A stretch of 64,000 nucleotides of DNA, taken from contig CM034305.1 in the NCBI GenBank assembly GCA_019925795.1, positions 61,306,573-61,370,572 of the forward strand, read 5' to 3'. Numbering within the stretch: position 1 is the stretch's first letter; the number at the start of each line of letters is the position of its first letter. This document shows, piece by piece, positions 1 through 13,081 of this stretch. The notes beneath the pieces were generated by a model. The model saw only the letters and a program-made list of their open reading frames with translations, searched no databases and was not told the origin of the DNA. Position numbers and translations under genes: made by a program. The stretch comes from Dendrobium chrysotoxum (lineage: Eukaryota; Streptophyta; Magnoliopsida; Asparagales; Orchidaceae).

Positions 1-314
1 ATCTTTTTTTTTTTTTGACATTTGAGACAATTAAAGTCAAACTTACACACATCACATATGTAAATATTGAATCTAAATCTCTTGGTTGATAGTTAAAACT
101 TCTAACCAATAGATAAAAATGAGCTACATATAAATACAATCATAAGTACTATCTTAAGAGTAACTTTCAGAAATTTTGAAATCATATTTATATATAATTT
201 ATATTTTGACAGTAAAACTGTTTCATGCATGTGACTCTTTTTTGTTGGTTTCTCCTTTTTATTTTTTGGGGACTCTCACTTTCTCATCCTCTCTGTGTCT
301 CTTAACATTTGCAG
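1..314 (+). other. Probable intron of the carboxypeptidase-like gene
   Basis: This AT-rich stretch runs up to the splice acceptor at 313-314 (TTTGCAG). The exon that should precede it in a carboxypeptidase gene is not visible here and probably lies left of the window. Confidence 0.5.
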
Positions 315-730
315 TGGAGACACAGATGGCAGAGTTCCAGTTATTGGCTCTAGGTACTGTGTTGAGTCTCTAGGCTTGCCTCTCCTTTCCAACTGGCAGA
401 TATGGTACCATAACAAACAGGTAAAAAAAAAACAACAAGACTCTTCTTTTTTGCTCTTCAAATCAAACAGTTTTGTTTTTAACTGTTTTCACCCTCAAGA
501 AAGTAAAAAAGTAAAAAAAAAAAGAAAAGTTTTGATTTTGAGTTTGATTGTTAGTTCCTTTTTCCCATGCTGGCCTGTAGGTTGGTGGAAGATTTGTGGA
601 GTACCAAGGTCTGACAATGGTGACAATTAGGGGAGCAGGGCATCTTGTACCACTGAACAAGCCTAAGGAGGCTCTGATGCTTATCAAGTCCTTCCTTCTT
701 GGCCAAAGCTTGCCAATTCAAAGGTTATAA
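315..730 (+). CDS. Serine carboxypeptidase-like protein, last two exons
   Basis: This is the C-terminal end of a serine carboxypeptidase-like (SCPL, peptidase S10) protein, a secreted or vacuolar alpha/beta hydrolase; some plant members act as acyltransferases. Exon one runs 315-420. It follows an acceptor TTTGCAG and ends at donor GTAAAA (421). It encodes SGDTDGRVPVIGSRYCVES, the family block that carries the catalytic Asp, and then LSNWQIWYHNKQ. Intron 421-580 ends in CCTGTAG. Exon two (581-730) encodes VGGRFVEYQGLTMVTIRGAG followed by HLVPLNKP, which carries the catalytic His, and stops with TAA at 728-730. The catalytic Ser exon is outside the window. Both exons join in frame with no damage, so the gene end looks functional. 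The SCPL subgroup cannot be decided from this part alone. Confidence 0.93.
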
Positions 731-1738
731 TGATTACTGTGATGCCATCATGCCAAGCTCATACCTTTGAGAATATATTGTAAGAGTATAAATTAGAGAT
801 TTGTTATTAGTGATTAAACTTCTAAATTTTCATTACTTTGTTAGTTTTTTTGTGTTGTATTTATTCAGTCATGGTTAATTTTGCTCCTTTTTTTGTTGGT
901 ATGAAGCTAAAGATCAATCATTAGTTTGTGTATTATTTAAATGATTTAGGTTTCGTTTGAGGCAACTTTTTTACAGTTTTTTAAAACAGCTTTTTAGTAA
1001 AAATTTTCTTAAACTTAAAATTTGTGCACTAGAAAACTGTTTTAGAAAGCAGGAAGAAAGTTGTCCCAAATGATGTCTTAATCATTATTTACTCATTTTT
1101 TTATAATTTTAAATAATTTAAATATATTAAAATAAGTTGATTTTAATGCTTACATTTCATTAAATGTCATTATAATCAATAGAGAGCCATATTAATTAGG
1201 TGGACTCAAAATTTCATAATTTTCCAATTTTTTTTTGTTAAATTAACTTAATTAAAATATTATTTCAATCATATTAATTTAACATTTATTTATAAATTTA
1301 TGGTTTTATTTTTATTTGGAAGAGCTTATTCTTAGAAAAGTTATGCAAGTTATTTCATTAATTATGGATCAAAATAGAATACTTATGTATTTTCAAAGTT
1401 CTAATTTGATTAAATCATTAATTAATTGGCTATGGATCCCTACAATAGGTTTGGTTTAAAATGATAATCCCATTCTAAACAATCCAAATGTATGGTGCCA
1501 TAGGCAAATGATGCATACATTTAATAAGGAAACTAATGGTATTCCATTAGAGCTTATCTTTGCAAAATAGGTAAAGAAGATGATGAATCATTGCCAAAGA
1601 TTTACATCATTAATGTTATAAGTGGTAGAAATAAGACAAACACCATAACAAAGAAAACAAACTATTAAGACAAAATAATTTATCTTACAAGAAAGATGAC
1701 CAATATAAACCCTAATATAGAGGTAAACCTATGCACAT
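731..1738. other. Carboxypeptidase 3' UTR and AT-rich intergenic DNA
   Basis: The first few hundred bases should hold the 3' UTR and polyadenylation region, but no unique signal stands out. The rest is AT-rich without credible coding potential, apart from the small repeat at about 948-1081. Confidence 0.5.
948..1081. repeat. Possible small MITE-like repeat
   Basis: The left end GGTTTCGTTTGAGGCAACTT and the inverted right end AAGTTGTCCCAAATGATGTC form an imperfect terminal inverted repeat about 20 bp long. A related sequence (CTTCATTTGAGACGGCTTTC, then AAAACAACTTTCTAGTAAAA) lies at 49226-49330. No clear target duplication was found. Confidence 0.35.
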
Positions 1739-1748
1739 GAGTAAGACA

Positions 1749-2023
1749 ACCTTGGTGGCTCGTTTTGGTGTGCTTTGTTGCTTGTCGGCTTGGATTCTTG
1801 GCAGTTTATTTGATCCTCCTTGGATGGCCCCTTTCCTGGCAACTGGGTGTCGGTCTGAGCCCTATTGTTTCTGTTTTGGTCAGTTTTTTATTTCGATTAT
1901 TGTTAACTAGTTGCTTCTTGTGTTTCCCTGATTGTAATTCTCCTGATGTGGCCCTGCTGTGATCTTGTGGTGTATCTCTTTCTAGTAATATATTTTATTT
2001 TTTTGATTAAAAAAATAAAAAAA
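1749..2023 (+). mobile_element. 5'-truncated L1-like LINE fragment
   Basis: A 275 bp insert is flanked by a perfect 10 bp direct repeat, GAGTAAGACA, at 1739-1748 and 2024-2033. The insert ends in an A-rich tail (GATTAAAAAAATAAAAAAA) preceded by T-rich sequence. A variable-length target duplication plus a poly-A tail is the signature of target-primed reverse transcription. No intact reading frame remains. The sequence resembles the 3' end of a plant L1 LINE, but a SINE cannot be excluded. Confidence 0.7.
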
Positions 2024-2033
2024 GAGTAAGACA

Positions 2034-3501
2034 CTAATGAAGGAGAATGCAACATAAAGTAGCATGCTAGTGCTACAAAATTTAGAGAGGAGAAAAGCCA
2101 TTAAATCAAGTTGCTTGATGTGTGAAGCTCATGAGGACTAAGGAGGATTGCAAATAAAAATGTTCTCAAAAGTCAACTTGTTTAAAGAAGAATAAAATCA
2201 ATAATGGTAAATACCAATAAGGAGTGAATATTAAAAATAGGATTAAATAAGACCAAATAAGCAAAGAAAAAAAAAATCCAAGATATCCTTACTCAAGGTC
2301 ATCAAAGGATAAGCTTGAATTTATTGACTACTAATAGAGCCTAATGGGCATATGCCACATTAAATTTTGAAGGCAAGGACAAGAAATGATTAGTGCCAAG
2401 CCATCTTTTGGGTTCATTAACAATATGATTATTTTTATTTATTCTCTACTTTTCATAGAAGTTAATGCTAGGGAATCAATGATTTACAAGAATCCCAAAT
2501 CTTATATTATCTTACTTAACATGATGAGTACATTTCATAATCTCATGCTTGGGTGGCATAGTTTATCTAGACGACCAAAATTAATTGCCTAAACCATATA
2601 AAGCTAAAGATTAATTGCTTCCTTATTTTAATGACTTTAGATTGAATTTAAAGGATTAATTGTATGCATATAGAAGCTATATTGAATGTTTATGGATTGC
2701 TTCTCATAAAGGGATTTATCAAGATAAGTATATAATATTTTATTCATCTTCTTTTAAATTAACTAGTTCTAATGTTGACTAAGAATTTTATTTAAATCAT
2801 GACTTATAGGAGTGTTTAGTAATGAGTGCATGGAAGACTTTCCTTTTCCTAGGATGTCAGTTATGGTTGGTGCTGCTTTAGTGCCAAAATAAACAAAAAG
2901 TTTGTTGCATCTAAACTTTATTTATATTCTTTATAATTCCTTATTGTTATTAATTTATTATGTATATATAATAGAAGCCCATGTACACTTATTAAAGCTA
3001 AATGAAACAAAAAATTGAGTTCTTCCTAAAGCCCCCTCTTTTTCTCTCTCCACAAGTTCTACAAGAGATCTTCTATGGAGGAAAAATATTGACCCTCCCT
3101 CATCATAATAGCTTACTTCCATCCTTGAAAGCACTCAAGAAAGTCGAGAATAGAAATGAGAACTCACCTTGCAAGAATGACTTGATAGCAAGGGTAAGCT
3201 ATAATCTCAATATTTGATCTCCTCTCCAATTCCTAGGATTAATTTTTTCTAATTTTTCCTTACTTGAATTTCATCTCCCCATCTTTCAAATCTTTTAATT
3301 TCCACTTAATACATATAACCGTCCCACCAGTATGTTGTCTTCACCATACAATGGGTTTTCCTCTTAGTCCTCCCAAAATTTGAAATACCTCCATCCTCCA
3401 TGATTTGTGTACCCATCATCTTAGGTTATACCCATAACCATCTAAGAAAACAAGAAAATTTCATTGTAATTGATTTAAGGGTGCATCATTCTCATTATTA
3501 G
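2034..3501. other. AT-rich intergenic DNA, nothing recognised
   Basis: No credible exon, RNA gene or bounded repeat was seen. Short open frames at 2386-2592 and 3002-3217 have no family-like motifs and are treated as chance. Confidence 0.5.
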
Positions 3502-5788
3502 CATGCTGTTGACCCCTACACCAAAAGATGCTCAAAAAAGGAGGAAAAAATTAGTGATTTAAGCGATGCACATGTTGGCACGGTGTGTCACTTGAAGGGT
3601 CAAACGACATCTGATTCTCAAGCGAACTGCGTCATTGTGATCAAAGTGTCGAATTCGACTAAGGGGGAGCCCCTTACATATGTGTCTGACGAATACGGTC
3701 AAAATCGGTCACCAACGCCCAAAATTGACGCACGACGCCGCCCAAACAACGTCTGATCATAAAACAGACTTCACTGACGTGTTCGGAATGTCGACAATAC
3801 CCAAAATTGCCTATAAGTTTGCTCAATGAAAATCACGCACGCAAATCAGTGCGAGTTCCAAGGTAAAAGAACAAAATTTTAATTTTAATTAAAAAATCAA
3901 AATCAAATCGAAATACCTCGGCTTTGTCGAAAAATCCTGTAAATCCCGCCTTCGGAACTGCTTTGTGTCTCCTCGCAGAATTTTGCTTGGCTCGCCTAGA
4001 TGAGGCACAGGTCTCATCGTTAAAAAGAGACGAAACGACGACCTCTGATTTTTCTCGACTTGACAATCCCTCCGGCATCCCAATCGCAAAACAGCTGAAT
4101 CCCTCACTACTCGATCTCTTTCGACCCACACCTTCCTTGATTCGAAAGCCCGGACCAAACCTCCGACTACAGCAGGCCGATTGGCCTTCACACTGACGCC
4201 AGCTACTCGATCGCACACCTAGTCCTGATCTCACTCGCCTCTGACTCAAGACATAGGACCCCCACATTCGCACCGCACTTCAATCCCGTTTGAAACCCCT
4301 CTCAAACCGCAAGCCATTTGCTCTCTGCCTCTCCTCTTCACACCAGAGGAAGCCCACATCTGCTGCTTCACTTAGCCCACTCAACTCCTCCTCTAACAGC
4401 CCCTTTAAATCAGCCCATATTCACCTCACCAACAAAGCCCACTTAAACAGCTCATCTACTCTACCCAAACAAGCCCACTCCAATAAATAGCCCACAACAA
4501 TCCCTCCTACTCCACCAACCGAGCAAATCCCTCTCCCTTCCCACTTGCTTGCAACTCCAAAACAGCCCCACTCACCACTCGTCCAAACAGAAACTAACCC
4601 CTCCTCCAACAGTCTCTCAAGCACAATCAGCCATTCACCCCAAATCCACTTACAAAGCCCAAACAATCCTTTTTTCCCATTATTGATCGTTATTAGTAAT
4701 TATTGTTGTAATTATTATTATAATAAAAAGTATTAATTATTGTAATAATTATTATTTTTATAAAAAAGGAGAAATAAAAAAAGAGAGGGAAAAGAAAAAA
4801 AAATGTACAGTGAGTTTTCTTGTGTGCACATTTTTTCGTAGTAACCGCCTCATCGTTGTCGTCGCCCACACGCTAAGGTATAATGATCCTTCTAAACTCA
4901 AAATCCTTTAAAATCCCACTTTCAGCGCTCGCAACGCGCCGGGGGACCCCTTATGTACGCTTTTCTCTAGTGTAGAGAGGAAAACCCAATGCGGCGCTTG
5001 TGGCGATGCAGATGGGCCTTCTGCATGCTTTTCTTAGCATGACGGGATAAAATTTAAGTACTATTGTACGTGCCTCAGTGCTTGAAGGGAAAAACTACAT
5101 TTTCAAACAGGTACCCTTGAAGACCCATGCACGCCTTTCTCTGGCGTGGTGGGATCAAAGACCACGGCCGCGAAGTCGTCCGACATCGACCTCGCACGGC
5201 TTTTTCTAAAGTGGTTTGAAGGCTAAGACTCCCAGATTTTCCCCTAAACGAGAGAGATGCTGGGAGGCTGCCAGATTTTCCAGAGAACAGAGGATCTAAA
5301 TTGAACAAATGCACAAGACTTGAACTAAACAACGGGGAACATAATTTGAACAATCACAAGGAATCAAACTTTAAATTCTAAAATGCATAATTAAATTAAA
5401 ATGCAAAAGCTAAGTGAACTTGTAATGAACTTTCAAATGAACAAATGAGAGACTTGTGATGAGCAACATTTCAGAAATAACTTGCTTGCAAGTAGTGGAA
5501 GAATATGAGGACCTGCTTTCAACTGGTAACCTAAAGTTTCCAATGAACGTTGAAAATCATCACGCACCAACAAATAACACTAGCTTGTCTCATAAACATG
5601 TCCCAGATAAAACGAGTACAATTATGTATTCATGAACGAAATATGGGAATCATGCAGCAGATAGAACGATCTCCCTACAGTATTAACTTACAAATAGGTA
5701 CATCATCCCACACGGGTACTGAAAGTTAATACGGAATGAATGCAGTTCACCCGACAGTTAATATTAACATGCAAATGAACGCACAGAT

Positions 5789-8284
5789 TGTAAAACCCGA
5801 AAATTTCAATCGGACGTGTTGCACGCATTTTGATGCGCCGCAACGAAATTAGGTGAAATTTCAAAGTCGTCAGAATTTTAAGAAATAAATTTTAATAAAT
5901 TCGGCACAAAATTTTGAGCGAAATGATATAAAGAACCTATATCAAATTAGGCTTGGGTTGGGAGTTAAAAATCGTCGAAGTCGTTTAAGTAACATTTTAC
6001 CTTAGTTTCCCATTTTGCCCTTCATGACCTAATAGAAATATTTGAGGAAGAGGGGCACATGCGTCAAATTCACCCATTCCCCAAATAAAGCCCTAAGGGG
6101 GCCGAGCCATTCGGCCCCATCCCGTTATTTCGGCCAAAGGGTGGAAGAGAGCGAGCGAGAGAGGAAGAGGAGGGGCGACGGAGCTTAGAGAGGCGGTGGC
6201 CGGCAGCGACAACGATTTTCCGGCGACTTCATTGAAGGAAAGTGGAGATGAGATTAAGGAGAAGTTAAGGTATGCTTTGAGCAAGAGTTTTCTTCTTTCT
6301 ATGTGTAGATTTCTTTAGGGAAATTTTCTAGGGTTTCTTTAAAACCCAAAATTTCTTTAAGAAAGTGTTAGAGGGCATGTAAGAAAGGATTTTAACCATG
6401 AATTCTAAGTTTTCCCCAACAACTTTTAGTTTGGAAAAAAAATTAGGGTATCTCCAAATTAATTTATTTTGAAAGAAATGTTAGAAGAATATAGAGGAAG
6501 GGATTTTGTGTAGGAAAATACAATGTTTCTTTAAGAAATTTTAGGTTTCCCAATTAGGGCTTTTTCCAAATGTTGAAATTTTGGACAAGTTCTTTACAAC
6601 TATGGTTGATACTAGTGCTAGGAATGATTTTTATGAAAAAAATTTAGGATTTAATGAAATTTTAAATTTTCTAAAATTTTTTAAAAAGAAAATCCGAAAA
6701 TTTTAATTTTCTAAATTATTTAATAGTTGAAGGGAAAGTTTTGGCATGCTTCAATGATGATCATAGTGAAAATTTTCTTTCCAAACTTTAGGTTTAGGAG
6801 AAAATCTGAAATTTTGTCATGCCCTAATTATCAACAACGTTATGGGGAGGTTTTGGCATGACAAGATAACGAAAATAAAAGAAATGATATTGCTAAAATT
6901 TGGGATATAGAACAAAACCGAAATTTTTAAGCTAAATTAAATTTATTTAGGGTATGGTAGAGCGGTAAAATATAGAAATTATGTAATGTTAGGAATTATG
7001 TAAGGTTAAAAATATTGAGAGAGTAATTAATAATCAATGTTCCATTTTAGGTATTGTTGAGAGGGGGAGAAGAAAGGCACTGAGAAGACAAACGACGAGT
7101 TTTGCACATTCTCAAAGTAGGTACAATGGACTCTCCCAATTAATTCAATAGTTTGGTAAATGTTTCTAATAATTACTCCAATTATGTTGATATGTATTTC
7201 AGCTCATAAGTCCTCATACATATGTTATTGTAGATATATCTTTTTCTAATGCTACTTCCAACATGTTGTGCCATGCATTGTATAGTTTCGCATCCAACAT
7301 GTTGTGCCATGCAATGTATAGTTTCACATAAGAATAATATGCAAGTTCTTTTATTTTATATTTGCCCTCTTAGAGTAACTTTTGACATAATAGAGTTTCA
7401 CAAGTTCTTCAAAGGAAATCTTCATATAGTCATAACCAATGTGATAATCTATGCATATAATTGATTTGAAACATATGAGTGATTGTATAATCTATCATAT
7501 AGTATTGAATGTCTCTGGATTGTGCATGTTGAACGGAGTACCAAGAGGGTGCCTCGGCACAATATGACTCTTTGGAGCAAATATGGCCCTTTGGGGCAAT
7601 ATGGAAAGAAAAGGAAGAAAGGAAAATGATATGGCCATTAAATATGTGTACCTGATGAGTACAATTTCGGTACTCTGGTACGGATGTTTATAAAAAGAAA
7701 AAGATACAAAGTTTATTGATGAAAGACATGGCATTGATAGGCATGACATGAAACGATAAACATATGATACATAACTTATGACACATAAGGAGGAAAACAT
7801 CTAGATAGTACATGGCAATTTTGAATGATCTTTTAATACAATTCAAGTATGCATATTGGTTCTTATTGCATTGGAATTGAAAATTGGTAGAGTAAATTGA
7901 TACCTGCTGAGCGTTAGCTCACTCCCTCGTTTTGGGATACTTTTCAGGAGAACCTGTTCTTAAGTGATGGATGATCGACCTTGGTACACATACAGTCGTA
8001 GAGGACCGGATGACAGGTTCCTCTTTTATTTTCTTAGTTTTGATATTTTGGGTTCTGTGACATGTTTATTAAGTTTTGTAATCACCTTTGTACATGTGAA
8101 CTACTATGAAATGATATGAAATCTATTTTGTATGTTCGAAAACGAAAATTTTAGAGGCGCTTTTAGTGTATTATAAAGTCTCTTAGATTTATTCAATGCA
8201 TGTTTTAAGACAAATTGAAATGTTACAAATGTCTGATTTCGTTCCCGCCTCATTTACACGAGCTAACCGGGCCGGGTCGTGACA
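5789..8284 (+). mobile_element. Tekay-family solo LTR 1 (2496 bp)
   Basis: It begins TGTAAAACCC and ends GGGCCGGGTCGTGACA, the same ends as the LTRs of the intact Tekay element at 38287-47320. A perfect 5 bp target duplication CAGAT lies at 5784-5788 and 8285-8289. No internal region is present, so this is a solo LTR left by unequal recombination. Shared internal landmarks include GATATAAAGAAC (a possible TATA region near 5926), a GC-rich leader at about 6090-6260, and CTTTTCAGGAG near 7940. It is clearly diverged from the young element, so it is older. Confidence 0.9.
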
Positions 8285-8321
8285 CAGATTTGCCTATGAG
8301 CAATAATAGAAGATGTGCTAC

Positions 8322-10808
8322 TGTAAAACCCAAAAATAATGATCTTCAGCGTTGCACGCATTTTGATGCGCCACGATGAAATTAGATAAAATTTCAAAGT
8401 CGACGGAATTCGACGTATTAAATTTTATAAAATAGTACGTAAAATTATGAGCGAATCGATATAAAGAACCCATATTAGATTTCGTGTAATTTGGAAGTAA
8501 AAAATTTATTGAAGTTTCATAATGACAAGATTGCCCTTAATATTATGTAAGTGGAAATGTTAGTAAGTGAGGGCATTTAGGACTATATACTTTGAACCCC
8601 AATGCCCCACTCTTATTAGGGGACCGAAATTATTTCGGTATCCATTCCATTTCTTGCGGCCGAACGAAAGGGAGAGGGAGGCAGAGCGAGGGGCGTCGGG
8701 TCTAAGGCGACAGCGACTCCGGCGGCAGCGTTTCGGTGGCGGTTCGTGAAGGAGATCGAAGGGAGAACGTTGGGAAGGTTAATGTGAGTTCTGAGAAGCA
8801 ATTTCTCATAGTTTTCCCTAGGGTTTTCTCAAAGAAAGAAATCTAGGGTTTGAGGGAAACTTTAAATTTCTTTGAGGAAGTGATAGAATAGATTTAGAGG
8901 ATGATTTTATGCATGAAAATGAAATGACTTATTGAAAAATTTTAGATTTTAAAAATTAAGGTTTTCTCCTATTTTCATTTTCTTTCAAAATGTTTTGTAG
9001 GAATGATTTCTAATGACATAAGAGAGCCTCTATTAGGAAATAATGCAAATTTTGTGAGAAATTTCAAGTTTTAGAAATTAGGGTTTCCCCTAATCATGAA
9101 AATTTTTGAGCATTATGGTTTCAAATGGGTTTAGGATGATTTTTAGAGGTAAGAATTAGGGCTTTTGCATAAAATATTATTTTTCTGATGTTTAATTTGA
9201 ATTAATCCGAAAATTATTTTATTTTAGTTAAAATTTGAGTGTATGGGAGATTTTTACATACATAAATCTTGAGATTAACAAAAAGAATGTTCCCAAAAAC
9301 TAGAGTTTTGAGAGAAATTCGTAAATAGGAATGAGATTTATCTTGAATTGGGAAAATGGTTTAATTAGGAAGGGGTAAGCATGGTGTAGCGATGAGTTCT
9401 TTATTCTTAGATTAGAGCTTTGAGAAGTTGATGAGAGAACAAGCAGTGCTTACATTTTATGTTATGTCTCTTTTAGATATTGGAAGTGATAAAGGGAAGA
9501 ACATGATAGGGAAAGTGGCAAGTGGTACACAACGTTGAGGTAGGTAAAATGTGATTCTTTTAAATCCAAAAAATCTTTCTCCTTCCAAATGATGACATGT
9601 TCTTGTATTATCATATGATTAGCTTAGCTTTTAATTGCATTTGTACCTTTCCTATAGCTTAGCATGTCCTTAAATGTCATGTATCTTACTCTTGTGAATA
9701 ACCTAATACATGATGCAAATGCCTCCTTTAATATGTACTCATGTAGGAAGCTATAGAAGCATTATAACATATGCCTACAATGATGCAAGTATATCTTTCT
9801 CATGTGATAGTTTATAATGCAAATGCATCCTTCTCATGTGATGATTGTAAAAAGTACAAAGCTCATGTCTCCTTTTATATGTAATTTTGTCATCTTTCAT
9901 ATGTAATGCATATGTAATCATGTCTCCTTTCATATGAAATCATGTAATTATGTAGCAACATACGAGAACATTAGACCATACACATGAATGATATGTTGAA
10001 GTCCCTTTTATGAATAAATATAGAATGTTTGAATTTGTATGTTGATACAGAGTATCATGATAAAGAGGTCCTTCGGAACTAAATGGTAAAGGAGTTCTTC
10101 GGAACCAAATGGTAAAGGGATTCTTCGGAACCAAATGGTAAAGGAATGGCCAATTAAAAGTGTATCTGATCAGTACAAATGATACTTCTGTGACTGGTGA
10201 TTAAAATTATGTATTATGCTATATGTATAAGAAGCATCATATGAATCATGAAAATGAATCATAAAATGTATAACGAAAATGGTTGTAAGCTTATGCAAAG
10301 AAAGAGACCTCTATGATGATTTAGAAGCATGCTAGTTAAATGTTATGACATGTTATATTGTTCATTCACTTAGAAGCATTGGCATACATGTTACATCTTT
10401 ACCTTGCTTTTAAAATTTAATTGAAAAGCATTTTATCTACTGAGTGGTGACTCACCCTACTTATGGAACACTTTTCAGGAGAACCTGCTAAACGATAATG
10501 GCGGATAGACCACCATTTACGTACCATCGTAGGGAGATGACGGGCGACAGGTTTATTTTGGTTTTTTTTTAATATTTTTGTTAGATGGATTTAGGATGAA
10601 TTGTAAAGAAAGATTTATGGACACCTTTTTGTGTTTTGTACCTCTATGTTTTGAAGAAAATAAAAAGAAAAAATTTACTTGGATTTCTATAAGGCTCTTT
10701 CTTTATATTAGAGATGTTTTGATTATGAAATATGAATGTCTTTATTTTCTTCTGTCCGACCTCCGTTCCCGCCTCACTTATGCGAGCTTATCAGGCCGGG
10801 TCGTGACA
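8322..10808 (+). mobile_element. Tekay-family solo LTR 2 (2487 bp)
   Basis: The ends TGTAAAACCC and CAGGCCGGGTCGTGACA match the Tekay family. It lies 37 bp after solo LTR 1 in the same orientation. The flanking pentamers (GCTAC on the left, ACTGC on the right) do not match, so either the target duplication has decayed or the LTR arose by recombination between two elements. Internal landmarks match those of solo LTR 1, including GATATAAAGAACCC near 8459 and CACTTTTCAGGAG near 10470. Confidence 0.88.
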
Positions 10809-13081
10809 ACTGCAGACATGCTGAGTTCTCTATAAATATAAGGGTGCACACTACATATTATAAGCAATGTTAGAGGAGCTGCAAAATATGCAGGCATCTA
10901 TAAGCAACACTAGCATATTTTTGATATGTACAACACTTCATCATAAGATTTACGCTAAATGCAAGCATTCAAAAATAATAATAGATGAATCATCATATAC
11001 ACCACACCCTGCCCATATTCATTGTCAGTCAATTGCAAACAAGCACACTAAGTCACATATGAACGATGATAATGGATATGGTGCAAGCAAGAACCAAGAG
11101 CCCGTCATGGACATAAGCACTTATAGGAAATTGCAGGAGGCTTGTCATGCATACACCAATCTATCTACGGGTGATGATAAATAACATGTAATAAATGCTA
11201 GGGCACTCGCATAGTTGGCAGTAATTCAGTGTCAAGCAAACATATAAATCCTCTATAAACAACGATGGCTGATACAACCCATACACAAGCAACGACGATA
11301 GATGCGCTGCAAGTATGGTAGATCCCTATGAATATAGATACGTATGCAGTGTGATATTGGCAAAGCGGGATAGAAGAGCTGCAATAAATGTAAACACCTA
11401 CTTATAATGATGAAAGAACTGTCGTCAGTGTAGTAGTAATAACCAATAATATGCAATGGATGTTAGGTCAACCCTACAATCAATAACCATTCAAAGTGCA
11501 GGCAAATGCATTGATCCCTCGTAGGTAGAGGCGATCGATATACACTGAATGTAAGCACCTACAAACCGCTATAGAGGACTCGTTTCATGCAATAACCATG
11601 TCGATAGGGAGTGCCTTTATTGGAGATGAAAGTTTTTTTGATCAAGTAAAACTAAGCCCTCCAATTGATAATTTGGAGATTCTGATAGTGATAGTTGGGA
11701 TAAAGACGGGCCATGTGATGTAAAGAGGAAATCCGCTAACATGTTATCATAGAAAAGCCCCGACTGTGGCATTAAGCATGCAAGATCGAATGATTCTGTA
11801 GAGTTAAATAATGATTAGTTGAAAAATGTCTCATCTCTACTGAAATATTGAGGCTTCTAGAGAAATGTTGCATTATTTAAATGGAGAACAAATATCTAGA
11901 GATCAAACCTCTCAACCTGACGTCCTACATGTTCATCGTAAATTCATCAAATGGGCTCCTCAAGTATATCATTATGGTGAGAAAGTTATGAATATGGAAG
12001 TGAAGTTTTCACATTATTCCAAAAATAAGACAATGATCTACAAATGTTACATGAAAGTGCGTCGCTAAACACGCCATAGGATCCGCAACATGTATACAAG
12101 CGGACAAAAGACGCCTATCAATTCAAAAACAAAACCCTGTATACCTGTCAACAAAGATCATTCGTATAACTGGTTATTCCAAAATGCCCCCTCGTGTATT
12201 GAAATATGACTACTCGCATGGGCTCTGATGAGCGTGTTGTATGTATACACGTGACGTCTAAGGATATTGCGCGGGTCAAATATGAATCCAAGTTCGAACT
12301 CTATCATTCTATATGAATAGATGGGAGTCGGCACAGTTCAAACCATCAAACAAATATTCGATCGCATCATTGACCGGAATATTTGTTTTATACATTCATA
12401 TTAGTCCTTTAAGGTTTATAACAAAGAAAATTCACTAATAAAGGCATAAAGCCGGCAACGAACTCGATCCTCAGTCAGCAAGTTAACAGAGTCGACAAGG
12501 TTCAACTGATAAAATAAAATTGCCCATGAAAACCCCGATGATAATCGTGTTGATAGAGAATCTTAATAGGAGGGGACCTAAATATTTATAAAAATATTGC
12601 CCAAATGCCCATGGAGATAAAAAATTTCAAAATAATCACCCATAATCAAAATATTTAAAATAAAAATGAATCATTAAAAACTTAAAGCAAAGTATACATC
12701 CACCCTCCGTAATAGTTTGCCGGGTGGACAAATTAAAAATCACTTCAGCTTATAAAGAGCTAATGTCTGGTCCAGAATATCATTAGGATTCATTCTGAAT
12801 CAGTCTCTTTCCAATAAGGACATGACATGTGTCCTCTAACTAGTAGTTTCACCGCCAAATGACACAACAGGTAAATTGTTATGATTGGGTGGTTTTTCCG
12901 CTAATTGGATTATGGTCATGGTTAGAGCCCATATGTTCCCCAACCGTTTCAAATTGTTGAGATATGAATTAATATGATATAATCGATATGGCACAAATCC
13001 CTCTGTTAACTAATGTGGATTCATATTTGTGCCCTTAGACAAATACTCACTCTAGGTCTATAAGGTACCCTTAGATGAAGC

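Noticed and set aside
3833..4273. Long open frames on both strands in a GC-richer stretch
   Set aside because: They lie inside the Ogre-type LTR and overlap each other on opposite strands; no domain is visible.
7249..7330. Direct repeat of CCAACATGTTGTGCCATGCA in solo LTR 1
   Set aside because: A local tandem duplication of about 40 bp, not conserved in the other Tekay LTRs, and without wider meaning.
10060..10145. Tandem units of TTCTTCGGAACCAAATGGTAA in solo LTR 2
   Set aside because: A three-unit local tandem repeat inside an LTR; no spacer structure, so not CRISPR-like.
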